From: an uncultured Prevotellaceae bacterium
GTDB lineage: Bacteria; Bacteroidota; Bacteroidia; Bacteroidales; Muribaculaceae
NCBI GenBank assembly: GCA_900318345.1
Contig: ONKD01000013.1
Span: forward strand, 47,420-111,419
Direction of reading: 5' to 3'
DNA length: 64,000 nt
How positions within the stretch are numbered: position 1 is the stretch's first letter; each line of letters begins with the position of its first letter. Below the pieces are notes generated by a model, which made no database searches, had not been told where the DNA came from, and was given only the letters and a program-made list of their open reading frames with translations. Shown here piece by piece: positions 1 to 8,705 of the stretch. Position numbers and translations under genes: made by a program.

Positions 1-174
1 GAGAATATCCCGATGGTGGTGCTCATGACAGGCATTTGCCTGCTGCTGTTCAACTTCACCAGCCTGCAGGAATATCTGGCCGAGCGCCGCGTGCGCCGTG
101 CCCTCACCCAACCTGTCGAGACCGTTCCGGTCCCTCAAGACGACACGATCTCTAAGTCCGAAGAACTTTCGTAA
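1..174 (+). CDS. C-terminal end of an unidentified membrane protein (partial)
   Basis: The open frame enters from the left edge and stops with TAA at 172-174, giving 57 visible residues. The first part (about residues 3-20) is a hydrophobic stretch compatible with a last membrane helix. It is followed by a basic segment (LAERRVRRAL) and a polar tail ending in KSEELS, which would place the C-terminus in the cytoplasm by the positive-inside rule. The next gene starts 14 bases downstream on the same strand, so the two may be co-transcribed. The family cannot be named from this fragment; the bases before the window would settle it. Confidence 0.55.
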   Translation, partial: ENIPMVVLMTGICLLLFNFTSLQEYLAERRVRRALTQPVETVPVPQDDTISKSEELS

Positions 175-188
175 TAACCCACCATTTG

Positions 189-1253
189 ATGAACCTGAAG
201 CGGCTATACCGGCGATTCGTTGATTGGCAGCACAATCCGCGTCAATACGAGGAATTAGGCAGTGAAATGCACTGCTGCTGCAACTGTGGCCAAGAGTATG
301 CTGGTGCCTTCTGTCCGCGTTGTGGACAAAAGTCAAGGGCTGGGCGCATCACGTGGAAAACCGTTAGAGACGGACTGATGGACCTGTTCGGCTTGGGTAG
401 CCGCTCGTTGCCCTATTCGGTGTGGCAGCTGCTGTGGAGGCCGGGCTATTTTATCAGCGATTACATTAACGGAAAGTGGCAGGTGAGTTTCCCTCCCGTG
501 AAGATGCTGGTGATTGTAACATTGCTTGTCTATTTCATCGGCCGGTTTTTGTTTCCGGATTATTGGGGAGATGACGTAAACGATCTGCCGGAAGCAATCA
601 CATCAACGGGTGTGTCGTATTATGTGGATAGTGCTATCAGCTGGCTGGCAACCCATGCCGAGTGGGGCGTCCTGTTCCTTTTCTCGTTTTTGATATTGCC
701 CACCTGGTTTATCTTCAGGCATGCTCCACGCAATCCTCGCCATACTTTGCCCCAGGGCTTCTTCGTCCAGGTGTTCACGAGCATACAGTTCTTCATCTGG
801 AATTTTGTCTTATCACTTGCCCTGCTTTGGATCGGTATGAATGGCCAGCAGGCATGGGCGATTTCGGCATGCTTTCTGCCTCTAATGGTGGTTTTGGATT
901 ACAAGCAACTGTTCGGTTATAGCAGGCGGGGAACTCTTTGGCGTGTGGCCGCTGTTGTGGCCACTATTGTTTTGTCGTTTCTCATGTTGGTTATGATTGT
1001 TGTTGCTATCCAGAAGCCTGACGGTTTTATCATCGAACGTCATTACCGTCCGATTTTTGTTTTAATGGAGTTTGCCGCTGTACTTGGCACATTGCTGTCG
1101 TTGACCGATGCCATTAACCGCAGGAGCTGGAAGGAACGAGGTGTGTGGCGGTCGATGTTGCTGCCCTTGCTGTTTTTCATGGCGATGATGATTTGTTTGA
1201 TAGTTCTTGAGGTTCAGAGACCCGGTGCGTTTATTGAGGCTCTGTTGAAATGA
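189..1253 (+). CDS. DUF3667-type zinc-ribbon membrane protein
   Basis: A 354-residue protein with an N-terminal four-cysteine zinc ribbon (CNCGQEY..FCPRCGQK, about residues 31-48), then a conserved-looking soluble segment (about 55-100) and several hydrophobic segments, roughly at 107-125, 158-176, 198-235, 250-275, 290-305 and 325-345. The CxxCG...CPxCGQ ribbon followed by a multi-pass membrane part is the pattern of the DUF3667 family, which is common in Bacteroidetes and has no assigned function. I chose the ATG at 189; an in-frame TTG lies immediately before it. It follows the preceding membrane protein by 14 bases. The family call is fairly sure; the role is unknown. Confidence 0.8.
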   Translation: MNLKRLYRRFVDWQHNPRQYEELGSEMHCCCNCGQEYAGAFCPRCGQKSRAGRITWKTVRDGLMDLFGLGSRSLPYSVWQLLWRPGYFISDYINGKWQVSFPPVKMLVIVTLLVYFIGRFLFPDYWGDDVNDLPEAITSTGVSYYVDSAISWLATHAEWGVLFLFSFLILPTWFIFRHAPRNPRHTLPQGFFVQVFTSIQFFIWNFVLSLALLWIGMNGQQAWAISACFLPLMVVLDYKQLFGYSRRGTLWRVAAVVATIVLSFLMLVMIVVAIQKPDGFIIERHYRPIFVLMEFAAVLGTLLSLTDAINRRSWKERGVWRSMLLPLLFFMAMMICLIVLEVQRPGAFIEALLK

Positions 1254-1380
1254 CGTCATGAGTTATATTGTTGGACACTTTGTTTGGACGTTGAACCATC
1301 GGTGAAATAACAAAATGACTGTGTCATCATTCCCTAGTGATTCATAAAACCGACCTAAAAGGTGAAGAATATAACAAGTA

Positions 1381-1410
1381 GCGCGCCCTCCTCGATTGGG
1401 AAGGGCGCGC
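1381..1410 (-). terminator. GC-rich hairpin after the rpmE2 remnant
   Basis: A perfect 9-bp inverted repeat (gcgcgccct / agggcgcgc) with a 12-base loop lies about 60 bases beyond the stop codon of the rpmE2 remnant on the minus strand. The position fits a transcript end. There is no clear U-run on either side, so it may be a 3'-end stabiliser rather than a classical intrinsic terminator. Confidence 0.5.
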
Positions 1411-1468
1411 CGCTGTGTCTTGTAGTAACTGCCGCGAGCGCTCACGACAGTGATGCTGTCTTGTCTTC

Positions 1469-1676
1469 TTATTTCTTCTTGCGGTTGCCGTAGCGCTGCA
1501 TGAACTTGTCCACGCGACCTGCGGTGTCGACGAGGCTTAACCAGGGGATAGGTGGTACCGTCGATTTCGATGGTCTCCTTGGTGTTCACAGTGCTGCGAG
1601 TGATGAAAACCTCCTCGTTAGACATGTCCTTGAAAGCAACCTCGCGATAGTTGCTGGGATGGATATCCTTCTTCAT
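1469..1676 (-). pseudogene. rpmE2: Disrupted type B ribosomal protein L31 (rpmE2)
   Basis: The minus-strand frame from ATG at 1676 begins [20 protein letters not shown], the classic start of the type B (zinc-free) L31 protein of the large ribosomal subunit. It matches the family through [12 protein letters not shown]. It then loses the segment that normally reads roughly KLEIS..HPFYTGK and shifts frame. The proper ending ([20 protein letters not shown]) reappears in another frame and stops at 1469-1471. The remnant is 208 bp against 255 bp for an 84-residue protein, so about 47 bp are missing, which is not a multiple of three. In the original frame translation runs on to about 137 residues of junk. 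Either the gene is dead and another L31 gene serves the cell, or the sequence carries a deletion error. Confidence 0.85.
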
Positions 1677-1753
1677 TTTTTCGATATATCTTTAAAATGT
1701 TAAACAATACAATTTTGTGGCGGTGGTAAACGCCCAATTTTTGTAATGGCGCG

Positions 1754-1761
1754 CAAAGGTA
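1754..1761 (-). promoter_or_regulatory. -7 box upstream of rpmE2
   Basis: The minus strand reads TACCTTTG, a full match to the Bacteroidetes -7 element TAnnTTTG, 78 bases before the rpmE2 start. No clear TTTG -33 element sits 19-20 bases upstream (the region reads TTCC), so only the -7 half is convincing. Confidence 0.45.
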
Positions 1762-1827
1762 CAACGTTTTTTTGAACTGGAAAAACTTTTTCTGCCTTTT
1801 TTCAAAAAAATCAGCTCAAAATCAATT

Positions 1828-1863
1828 AACAAGGGCGCTCGTGGATTGACGGGCGCCCTCGTT
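1828..1863 (-). terminator. Hairpin terminator of the LRR protein gene
   Basis: An inverted repeat (aacaagggcgctcg ... cgggcgccctcgtt) with an 8-base loop begins 24 bases past the stop codon of the minus-strand LRR gene. On the minus-strand RNA it is followed by a T-rich run (TTAATTGATTTTGAG...). This is what a rho-independent terminator should look like. Confidence 0.65.
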
Positions 1864-1887
1864 ATTTAATGTGGCCAACGCCAGCCG

Positions 1888-4800
1888 CTACTTGACGATT
1901 TTGATGGTTTGGGTCGAGCCGTCGCTCATCTGGCGAACAACGATGTTCACGCCGTCGATGAGCTCGCTGTGCTCAACACCCCCTATGTCATAATAGCGCT
2001 CGCTCACCACAGTGACCTCGGTCAAGCCGTCCTCGGTGATTTCCTTGACATCAGTTGGGTCTTGTGGAGCCATCCACACCATGTAGAACGTGGATGTCTC
2101 GCCCTGGCTGCGTGTGGATGCGTTCCTGCCATCATAGTACTTGTACTCGATGTACTGGTGATTGGGGAAATCGGTGTTGTCATACATGTCGAGGAATGCG
2201 ACTTTGCCATAGATCTTGCTGGGATCGGGCTCGGTGTCCGAGCCGCAAACCACATCTTCCCTTCGGGGCGCCGAGGTGCGTGTGCCTTGGTGGGGACCAC
2301 TGGCATTAACAGTGAAGGATTGGACCATGTCGGGATCAAAACCGTCGGCGTCGAAGACGCGCACGCGGTTGTTGTCACTGATGCCCGCAATCGAGTCATA
2401 ACCGGCCTTGTACCCCAGGAATGAGTCATAATACTGGTCAATCTCATCACCCGCGTCAGGATCGAGCTGCAGGTAATAGAGATGGTAGGTGTCTAAATCA
2501 GTCCCATCAGGCTGGCGTTGGGTCCACCTCGAGTATTCTGACTCAAAGTATCCGCGCCCGTTGTGCGTGCAGTCATAGGTTGTGATGTTGTCACATCCGT
2601 TCAGGTCAATGGCGTTGATGTGGTTGTGGGCATAGGTCAGTACCTTCAAGTTGCTGTTCCCGTCAAGTCCTTTCATGCAATACAAGTCATTGTTGTCGGC
2701 CTTCACGGTTTGCAGGTTCTTGCTCGAGAAATTCAGGTCGGCGATACTGTTCTTGCCGGGCTCGTTGATGGCCGTGGGGACAGCACCCGGGAACTCATAG
2801 CCATACTTGGTGTAGCTTGGCCAAATCGATTGCTGGGTGTCATGGTTGATACTGTCCATGTTGCAGCAGTTAAAGTCGATGAGCATCGGGTTGTGGCTCA
2901 CATCCAGGTTGCGCACCATGCAGTTGTGCAGGTCAAACCGCCTCAGCCGCTCGTTGGCCGTCACATCCAGCTGGGCCAATTCGGGATTTTGCCAAATCCA
3001 CAGCGTGTCGAGGGTGATGGCCTGGTTGGTGAAGGCCTTCAGGTTCGAGTTAGATACCCATGAGCAGATGAGTTTGTCGTTGGGAATCAGGTTCATACCA
3101 CTGGTGCCCAGTGCGTCACCCAGTGCCTTGTCGTTATAGGCGTGCAGATACTTCAGGTTGTCGTTTTTGCTCAGGTTGAGTTCAATGAGCGAGTAATCGT
3201 CATTGACCCAAACGAGGTTCAGCGAGTCAGCGTCAGCACCATAACCTAGCGCTAAGTCCACCGAGTCCTTGGGGTAGGCCAGGTCGTCAAATCCGGTAAT
3301 CTTTGTCAGCTTGGGATCAAAGTGGCAGTACACATCGGTCAGGGCATTACTGTTGTTGACCAGCAGCGTCGTCAGTTTGGGCCGGTGGTGGGCCCTGATG
3401 CTCCGCAGTCCGCTATATGGCGTCGTGATATTGCCGCTGTATTGGCCGTTGTCTCGTGCTCCGTTCATCGTGATGAGCTGGACCGAGTCTATGGTAACAG
3501 GAGGATTCACATTATAATATGTCCATTTAAATACCTGAGTAAGTGTGTCGGGGATGGCAACGGTTCTGTTGGTCTCGGGATCATAGCCTCGCTGCTTGAA
3601 AGCGCACTCACGGGCATCAATGTAGGTGATGTTATCAACCTTCTGCACATTGAGGTGATGGATCGGGTTGCCGCGGATGATGAGCGTGTCGATGCTTGGG
3701 TTCTCAACACCGATGGAGTCATAATCAGAATAAGAGATGTTGACATAGTGGAGATTAGGACACCGGCCATTGTTCAGGAAGTTCATGGAGCCCTGCATCG
3801 TAGTGATGTCGGCACCGCGCATGCCGATGACCGACAGCCTCTCGAGCGACTTGAGTGCCTCCTTGTGATGCTTGCCGTTACGGGTGCCGATACCCATGGA
3901 GCGCATGCCGTTGTAGTCGGCATAGAAATACTTCAGGTTGTGCAAGTCCTGAATCCAGATGAAGCGGGCGTTGGAGACGTGGCAATGGGTCAAGGCCGTT
4001 TGCTCGATGCCCGTGTAACTGATGTCGAGGTACTCCAGCTTGTCGTTGTCCATCAGGTCAAGGATATACAAGCCAGTGGTGTCGTTATAGTCCATGGTGT
4101 AGTACTCCTGGTCATAGGCCTCTTGCCTGTAGGGGTACCTGCGCTGGGTGTTGGCCAACCACAAGTATTTCTTGTAGTCAGGATAATTGCGGTTAGTGAC
4201 AGTAGTGCTGCCGCCCGAGTCGCGATAGCCCTTACCCTTGTCCTGTGACGTGGTGTAGCGGGCAATGGTACGGTTGTGGCTCACGTCAAGGTAGCGCAAC
4301 TCGGTGTTCTTGTGCAAATAGACCGAGTCTTTCAACTGGCAGTGGCTCAAGTCCAGATACTCTAGCCTAGGCAACTGTTCCAGCGAGGCACTGTCAGGAC
4401 ATGCTGCCATGGTCGGCCAGTAAGCCGAGTAATAGTTCGCTGGATTGGGCAGGGTGTCAGATAGGCTGTATTCATAAGTGACCCTCCTGCTGACCTCATA
4501 GATGTCACCAGGCACGGTCGTCAGGTTCCTGAATGTATAGAACTTGTTGTACTGTCCCTTGATGGTGTCGATGGGTACATTCTCGAGAGAGAAGTTGTTG
4601 CCGATGCGCTGGAAATAGTTGCATTGGGTGCTGTCACCACTGATGTCCATGTAGGTTAAGGCGGTGTTTCCCAGCAGATACAGACCGCTGCCATCACTCA
4701 TGACGGCGTCAGAGGTCATCTTGGTAATGCCAGGATTGTTGTGCATCTCCAGGCGTGTCATGTTGGGATTATCACCCAGCATCAGGGCGGTCAAGGTGCT

Positions 4801-6987
4801 GGGCAAACTGGGAGCGCTGAAACTCGTGAAACCGTTATTGCCTAGGTCAATGCCCGAGAGATTGCCGCAGTCGGTGGGGCCCATAGTCAACGGACCACCG
4901 AGGAATCCGCTGTTACTCTGCAGATACAGGAACGCCAGGTTGGGGATACTGTTAAAGTCCTGGGTGGCGCCGGCAACCGATGAATAGTTGTTGCCGTTCA
5001 GGTACAGGCTACGCAGTGCCGTGCAATCTTCGCTGCCCACCAGGCTGAAGTCAGTTCGTGGCAGGTTGTCGTTGTTCAGTTTCAGGTAGGTGAGTTCGCT
5101 ATCGCCGCTGATGTCCAGCGTCTCCAGCAACGGACTGCCGTTTACCCAAAATTGGGTCATATCAATGGTGCCACTTGTGACATTATTTGATACGTCAACT
5201 GTTTTCAGGTTGGGGAAACCGTCAAGACCCTCGGTCCTCGTGCCAAGCCTTGAGTTGCTGCACAACAAGGTTTCCAAGTTGGGGTTATTGCTCGGCGTGA
5301 GGTAGTCAAGCAAGCCGCCCGTGCGGAAGAAGATATCACAGTTGCTGATGTCCAAATATTTGAGGCCGCTCAGGTACTGGATGCTACTGCTGTAGCCAAA
5401 ACTGCTGTTACCCCTCAGGATGAGCGTATCCAAGTTGGTGTGTGAAGAGGTCAGTCCTAAACTACTGGTTTGGGCTTGACCCGTGTTGCCCAGGTTCAGA
5501 TAAGTCAAATCCGTCAAATTGCTAAGCGCGGTCACGTCCAACGGGCTGCTGATGCTCTCAAGGTCGAGGTGAGTTAACGCCGTGTTACCAAGCAGGTACA
5601 GTCCCACATTGCCTCCAAGGCCATTGGTGGTACCTAGGCTAGTAAGGCCAGGCGCATTGTGGATCTCCACGCTCTCCAGTGTCGTGCTGTTCCCTAGGAG
5701 CAATGTCGTTAACGTGGAAGGGAGGGCATCGGCCTTAAAACTCTTGAAGTTGTTTCGCCCGAGGTCCAATCCATGCAAACCGCCACACTCGCTAGCGCTC
5801 AACGTGTAGTCCAGTCCATCAAAGCCGCTATTGCTCTCCAAGTACAGGTTTACCAGTGAGTTAATGCCACTGAGGTCGCTCATCGCATCGCCCACCGAAC
5901 CATACCGGTTGCCGTTGAGTGAAGCGGTCGTCAGCGATGTGTAGTTGGTCGACCCGGTTTCAAGTGTGAATCCGCTGCTGGGGGGCAACTGGTCTTCAAT
6001 CAGGTTCAGGTAGGTGAGACCCGTGCACCCCGTGATGTCCACTTTCTCAAGCATGGGACACTGGTTAACCCAGAATTGGGTCGCATTGGGATTATTAGAT
6101 ATGTCCACAACTTTCAGCTTCGGGAAATTGCTCAAGCCTTCGGTGTTGCCGCCGAGTTTGGAGTTTCCCACAAGCAGCGTCTCCAGGTTCGGATTATTGG
6201 TCGGGGTCAGGTAATGCAATAAATAGTAGGTAGAGGATCCCTCGCGGAAATAGATATCACAATTGCTGATATCCAGATACTTGAGTGCGCTCAGGTACTG
6301 GAAACAACTGCTGTAGCCAAAACTGCTGTTTCCTTTGAGAATCAGCGTTTCCAGCTTGTTGTGACTTGCTGTGAAGGCGAGACTGGTCGATGTCTGAGCG
6401 GTATTGCTCAAGTCACAGTATTCCAGCCCCGTTTGAACAGCAATGCCATCTGACCAGCCGTGCATCGCAGGATTGTTGGCAAGGCTCAGCCATGTTAGAG
6501 AGGTGACATGGTAGCCATTATAAATAGCTACAAAATAACCGATGTTGCAATTGGACAAATCCAAGTGCTTTAAGGGCATGTTATTGGTCAGCGTGATCCA
6601 GTGGTTAGATGCCGTTCCACTTCCTAATGTGGAGTTAAAACCTCGCAAATCATCATTGTAGCTCAAATCGAGCCACTCCAGGTGAGGGTTGTTGGTGAAG
6701 TTTGCAAACTGGATGTCGTTATGGGCAGCAACAAACTTCGTTAGAGCTCTGAGCAATTCAACACCCACGATACTCTGGATGTTTTTGCCCGACACGTCAA
6801 GCGTGGTGAGCGTGCTCTCGTCAAACGTGTCTCCCACGCTGACGCCAGTAGCGGCGGCCACGGCGTTCCTGAAACTCTCGTCAGGGAAATTGGTGGTGCT
6901 GAGTGTAACATTGGCCACTGCATGGCTTGTGCCCAGGAGCGCAAGCAGCATGGCCAAACAAACTCGTGTTAGTAATAGTTTTTTCAT
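1888..6987 (-). CDS. Giant secreted leucine-rich-repeat surface protein
   Basis: A 1699-residue protein with a clear signal peptide (MKKLLLTRVCLAMLLALL, cleavage probably after HAVA near residue 25). From about residue 60 to 1480 it is built of irregular leucine-rich repeats with units such as LKYLDISNCDI, LETLLVGNSKLGG and LTYLNLGNTG. Residues about 201-485 and 507-793 are two copies of the same roughly 306-residue block. The C-terminus (about 1660-1699) carries a YYDIGG...GVNIVVRQMSDGS...KIVK motif, like the sorting tail found on many secreted Bacteroidales proteins and on the protein at 53106-55037. Established: such LRR domains bind proteins or ligands. Inferred: exported and cell-surface bound, an adhesin or ligand-binding protein. 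It stands alone, with its own terminator. Confidence 0.85.
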   Translation of the reverse strand: MKKLLLTRVCLAMLLALLGTSHAVANVTLSTTNFPDESFRNAVAAATGVSVGDTFDESTLTTLDVSGKNIQSIVGVELLRALTKFVAAHNDIQFANFTNNPHLEWLDLSYNDDLRGFNSTLGSGTASNHWITLTNNMPLKHLDLSNCNIGYFVAIYNGYHVTSLTWLSLANNPAMHGWSDGIAVQTGLEYCDLSNTAQTSTSLAFTASHNKLETLILKGNSSFGYSSCFQYLSALKYLDISNCDIYFREGSSTYYLLHYLTPTNNPNLETLLVGNSKLGGNTEGLSNFPKLKVVDISNNPNATQFWVNQCPMLEKVDITGCTGLTYLNLIEDQLPPSSGFTLETGSTNYTSLTTASLNGNRYGSVGDAMSDLSGINSLVNLYLESNSGFDGLDYTLSASECGGLHGLDLGRNNFKSFKADALPSTLTTLLLGNSTTLESVEIHNAPGLTSLGTTNGLGGNVGLYLLGNTALTHLDLESISSPLDVTALSNLTDLTYLNLGNTGQAQTSSLGLTSSHTNLDTLILRGNSSFGYSSSIQYLSGLKYLDISNCDIFFRTGGLLDYLTPSNNPNLETLLCSNSRLGTRTEGLDGFPNLKTVDVSNNVTSGTIDMTQFWVNGSPLLETLDISGDSELTYLKLNNDNLPRTDFSLVGSEDCTALRSLYLNGNNYSSVAGATQDFNSIPNLAFLYLQSNSGFLGGPLTMGPTDCGNLSGIDLGNNGFTSFSAPSLPSTLTALMLGDNPNMTRLEMHNNPGITKMTSDAVMSDGSGLYLLGNTALTYMDISGDSTQCNYFQRIGNNFSLENVPIDTIKGQYNKFYTFRNLTTVPGDIYEVSRRVTYEYSLSDTLPNPANYYSAYWPTMAACPDSASLEQLPRLEYLDLSHCQLKDSVYLHKNTELRYLDVSHNRTIARYTTSQDKGKGYRDSGGSTTVTNRNYPDYKKYLWLANTQRRYPYRQEAYDQEYYTMDYNDTTGLYILDLMDNDKLEYLDISYTGIEQTALTHCHVSNARFIWIQDLHNLKYFYADYNGMRSMGIGTRNGKHHKEALKSLERLSVIGMRGADITTMQGSMNFLNNGRCPNLHYVNISYSDYDSIGVENPSIDTLIIRGNPIHHLNVQKVDNITYIDARECAFKQRGYDPETNRTVAIPDTLTQVFKWTYYNVNPPVTIDSVQLITMNGARDNGQYSGNITTPYSGLRSIRAHHRPKLTTLLVNNSNALTDVYCHFDPKLTKITGFDDLAYPKDSVDLALGYGADADSLNLVWVNDDYSLIELNLSKNDNLKYLHAYNDKALGDALGTSGMNLIPNDKLICSWVSNSNLKAFTNQAITLDTLWIWQNPELAQLDVTANERLRRFDLHNCMVRNLDVSHNPMLIDFNCCNMDSINHDTQQSIWPSYTKYGYEFPGAVPTAINEPGKNSIADLNFSSKNLQTVKADNNDLYCMKGLDGNSNLKVLTYAHNHINAIDLNGCDNITTYDCTHNGRGYFESEYSRWTQRQPDGTDLDTYHLYYLQLDPDAGDEIDQYYDSFLGYKAGYDSIAGISDNNRVRVFDADGFDPDMVQSFTVNASGPHQGTRTSAPRREDVVCGSDTEPDPSKIYGKVAFLDMYDNTDFPNHQYIEYKYYDGRNASTRSQGETSTFYMVWMAPQDPTDVKEITEDGLTEVTVVSERYYDIGGVEHSELIDGVNIVVRQMSDGSTQTIKIVK

Positions 6988-7417
6988 AATAATAAGAATT
7001 ATTTAAATTAGAATCAAAATTCAATTTGGTTAAAGTGCACTTTCTGAAAGAAAACAATGTGAGAAATGCTCAACTTGAATGGTTGGCTCTCTCATTAATT
7101 TCAACTTGCAAAAATAAAAACACATTAATAAAATCGATAAAAAATAGTGTTAAAAATCACAATTTCGACCAAAATTTAATTAAATCCTTACAATCCATCT
7201 TCGAAATGGTGACTGCTTTTTGTGAAGACGGCGCATTCTCACTGGTGGAAAATAGTAATTGTTCCCATGCTTCGACTCGTGGTCTCAACTTCTAAATATA
7301 TGATAAAGATTTGCTTCGTCTGTATGTTTATGACATGGTGCGGGCGCCTTGAGACGCGGTGTCCTTGGTGGTGATGCCTCTGCTGGGAGAGATTTTCTCA
7401 GAATTTTGACCGTGTTT
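6988..7417. other. AT-rich intergenic region, no gene seen
   Basis: Between the divergent LRR gene and the polysaccharide operon there is about 430 bp of AT-rich DNA before the operon promoter. Short open frames occur on both strands (7026-7295 plus, 7285-7587 minus) but their translations show no domain, signal peptide or family resemblance. I saw no perfect TAnnTTTG element for the LRR gene within its first 150 upstream bases. Confidence 0.5.
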
Positions 7418-7449
7418 TTTGCGTACCTCAGAGAAAAAACGTAATTTTG
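7418..7449 (+). promoter_or_regulatory. Promoter of the polysaccharide locus
   Basis: TTTG at 7418-7421, 20 bases, then TAATTTTG at 7442-7449 matches the Bacteroidetes primary-sigma promoter (TTTG-N19/20-TAnnTTTG). It is the best candidate start of the long plus-strand operon whose first gene begins at 7648. That leaves a leader of about 190 nt. Confidence 0.6.
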
Positions 7450-7455
7450 CAATTT

Positions 7456-7647
7456 CATAATAGAAGGCTTTACGTGCGCGTGAAATGGCGCATCAGCCGT
7501 TATATGATTTTGGACATATACAGGTAACTCGCTGATAATGACTACTGTGATAGTGTCTACAGCTTTACCCGCTCTCCACTTGTTCACTGGTTCCCCAAGG
7601 ATTGGTGACCCTTGTTATATCCTGTGATGTAAACACCCTGAACGCGA
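7456..7647 (+). other. Long 5' leader of the polysaccharide operon
   Basis: About 190 nt separate the predicted transcription start from the first start codon. The stretch can fold into local hairpins, for example atcagc near 7491 with gctgat near 7531. No known riboswitch pattern and no UpxY/NusG-like regulator gene is seen in front of the locus. A regulatory leader is possible but not shown. Confidence 0.3.
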
Positions 7648-8640
7648 ATGATTTCAGTCATCGTTACCGTCTATAACATCGAGAAATTTCTTGGTCCTTG
7701 CATCAAGAGCATCTTGGGCTCAACCTATCAGGACCTCGAGGTGATTTTGGTCGATGACGGGTCAAGGGATAGTTCGGGTGAGATCTGTGACCAGTTTGCC
7801 CAGGCCGATGGGCGAGTCAAGGTCATTCACAAGGTTAACGCCGGGGTTTCACAGGCTAGAAACACTGGACTGGAAGCGGCTACTGGCGATTATATCACTT
7901 TTGTTGATGGCGATGACGTGATCCATCCTAATACGCTCGCCGTGCTCATGGATGCTCTTGCTGGTGGTGACTATGATGTGTCAATGGTTTACGGCATTCA
8001 AGTCCCCGATGGCGGACAGGACAAATTCATTGCCAACAAAGAGCTGGGCCTGTCAGCTAGCCGCAAAGTGGTCTCACAAAGTGAGATGATTAGAGGACTG
8101 TTTGGCACCAGCGTGGACGAGTTCCAGTATATCGTCGTATGGAACAAGCTGTACAAGAGCCATCTGGCTCAAGACTTGCGCTTCAAGGACACGGGGAGCG
8201 AGGACCTGGAGTGGTCATTGCAGATGAGCCTCAGGATGAACAAGGCGGTGTGTGTCGAGGAGGAGATGTACTACTGGATACAACACCAGTCCTCAATGAC
8301 TCATCAGGAGATTAACCACACCCAGGTTGATCGAATGAACTCCTATGTCTTGTGTCTCAACGATATCCCTCAAGACAAAACCGATTACCGGGCTTGGTGT
8401 CTGGTGAAGATGTACAAAGTGCTCCTTCACACGAGGTATAATGCCCGTAACACCCGGTTTGACGATCAGGTGAAATCCATCAGCAAGTCCATCTACAAGA
8501 ACACCATCGGTGAGTATATGGCTAGCGTTAAGGCTGGCACCATGAAGTATGGCTTGCTGTGCTTCTATCACTTGCCCTGGGTATATAACAGGTTCATGGA
8601 CAGGCAGGTGGCCCGGTTGAAAAAGAGCCGAAACGCTTAA
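7648..8640 (+). CDS. Family 2 glycosyltransferase
   Basis: A 330-residue protein of the GT-A fold, family GT2: the N-terminal nucleotide-sugar binding region begins ISVIVTVYN, has VDDGS at residues 35-39 and the metal-binding VDGDD at 86-90. The second half (about 200-330) is variable and probably binds the acceptor. Such enzymes add one sugar from a nucleotide sugar to the growing undecaprenyl-linked repeat unit on the cytoplasmic side of the membrane. It is the first gene of the polysaccharide operon, followed by a GT4 gene. The ATG at 7648 starts directly at the usual domain beginning. The donor and linkage cannot be read from sequence. Confidence 0.88.
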   Translation: MISVIVTVYNIEKFLGPCIKSILGSTYQDLEVILVDDGSRDSSGEICDQFAQADGRVKVIHKVNAGVSQARNTGLEAATGDYITFVDGDDVIHPNTLAVLMDALAGGDYDVSMVYGIQVPDGGQDKFIANKELGLSASRKVVSQSEMIRGLFGTSVDEFQYIVVWNKLYKSHLAQDLRFKDTGSEDLEWSLQMSLRMNKAVCVEEEMYYWIQHQSSMTHQEINHTQVDRMNSYVLCLNDIPQDKTDYRAWCLVKMYKVLLHTRYNARNTRFDDQVKSISKSIYKNTIGEYMASVKAGTMKYGLLCFYHLPWVYNRFMDRQVARLKKSRNA

Positions 8641-8705
8641 GGCTGCATGCCGACTGATTATTGGCAAGCAGTCACAACGACAAGGATCTTAATTCTTGTG
8701 GCAAG

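Noticed and set aside
1263-1676. A 137-residue protein with an L31-like N-terminus
   Set aside because: The extension beyond residue 48 is an out-of-frame reading of the normal L31 ending and downstream DNA, so it is a frameshift product rather than a new protein.
3322-4248. Long plus-strand frame (308 codons) opposite the LRR gene
   Set aside because: It mirrors a strongly biased, repetitive gene, and its valine- and isoleucine-rich translation shows no family features. The minus-strand gene has a signal peptide and clear LRRs.
7026-7295. Open frame of 89 codons in front of the polysaccharide locus
   Set aside because: AT-rich, lysine/asparagine-biased translation with a non-ATG start and no domain or signal. 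It looks like a chance frame in intergenic DNA; the same applies to the minus-strand frame 7285-7587.
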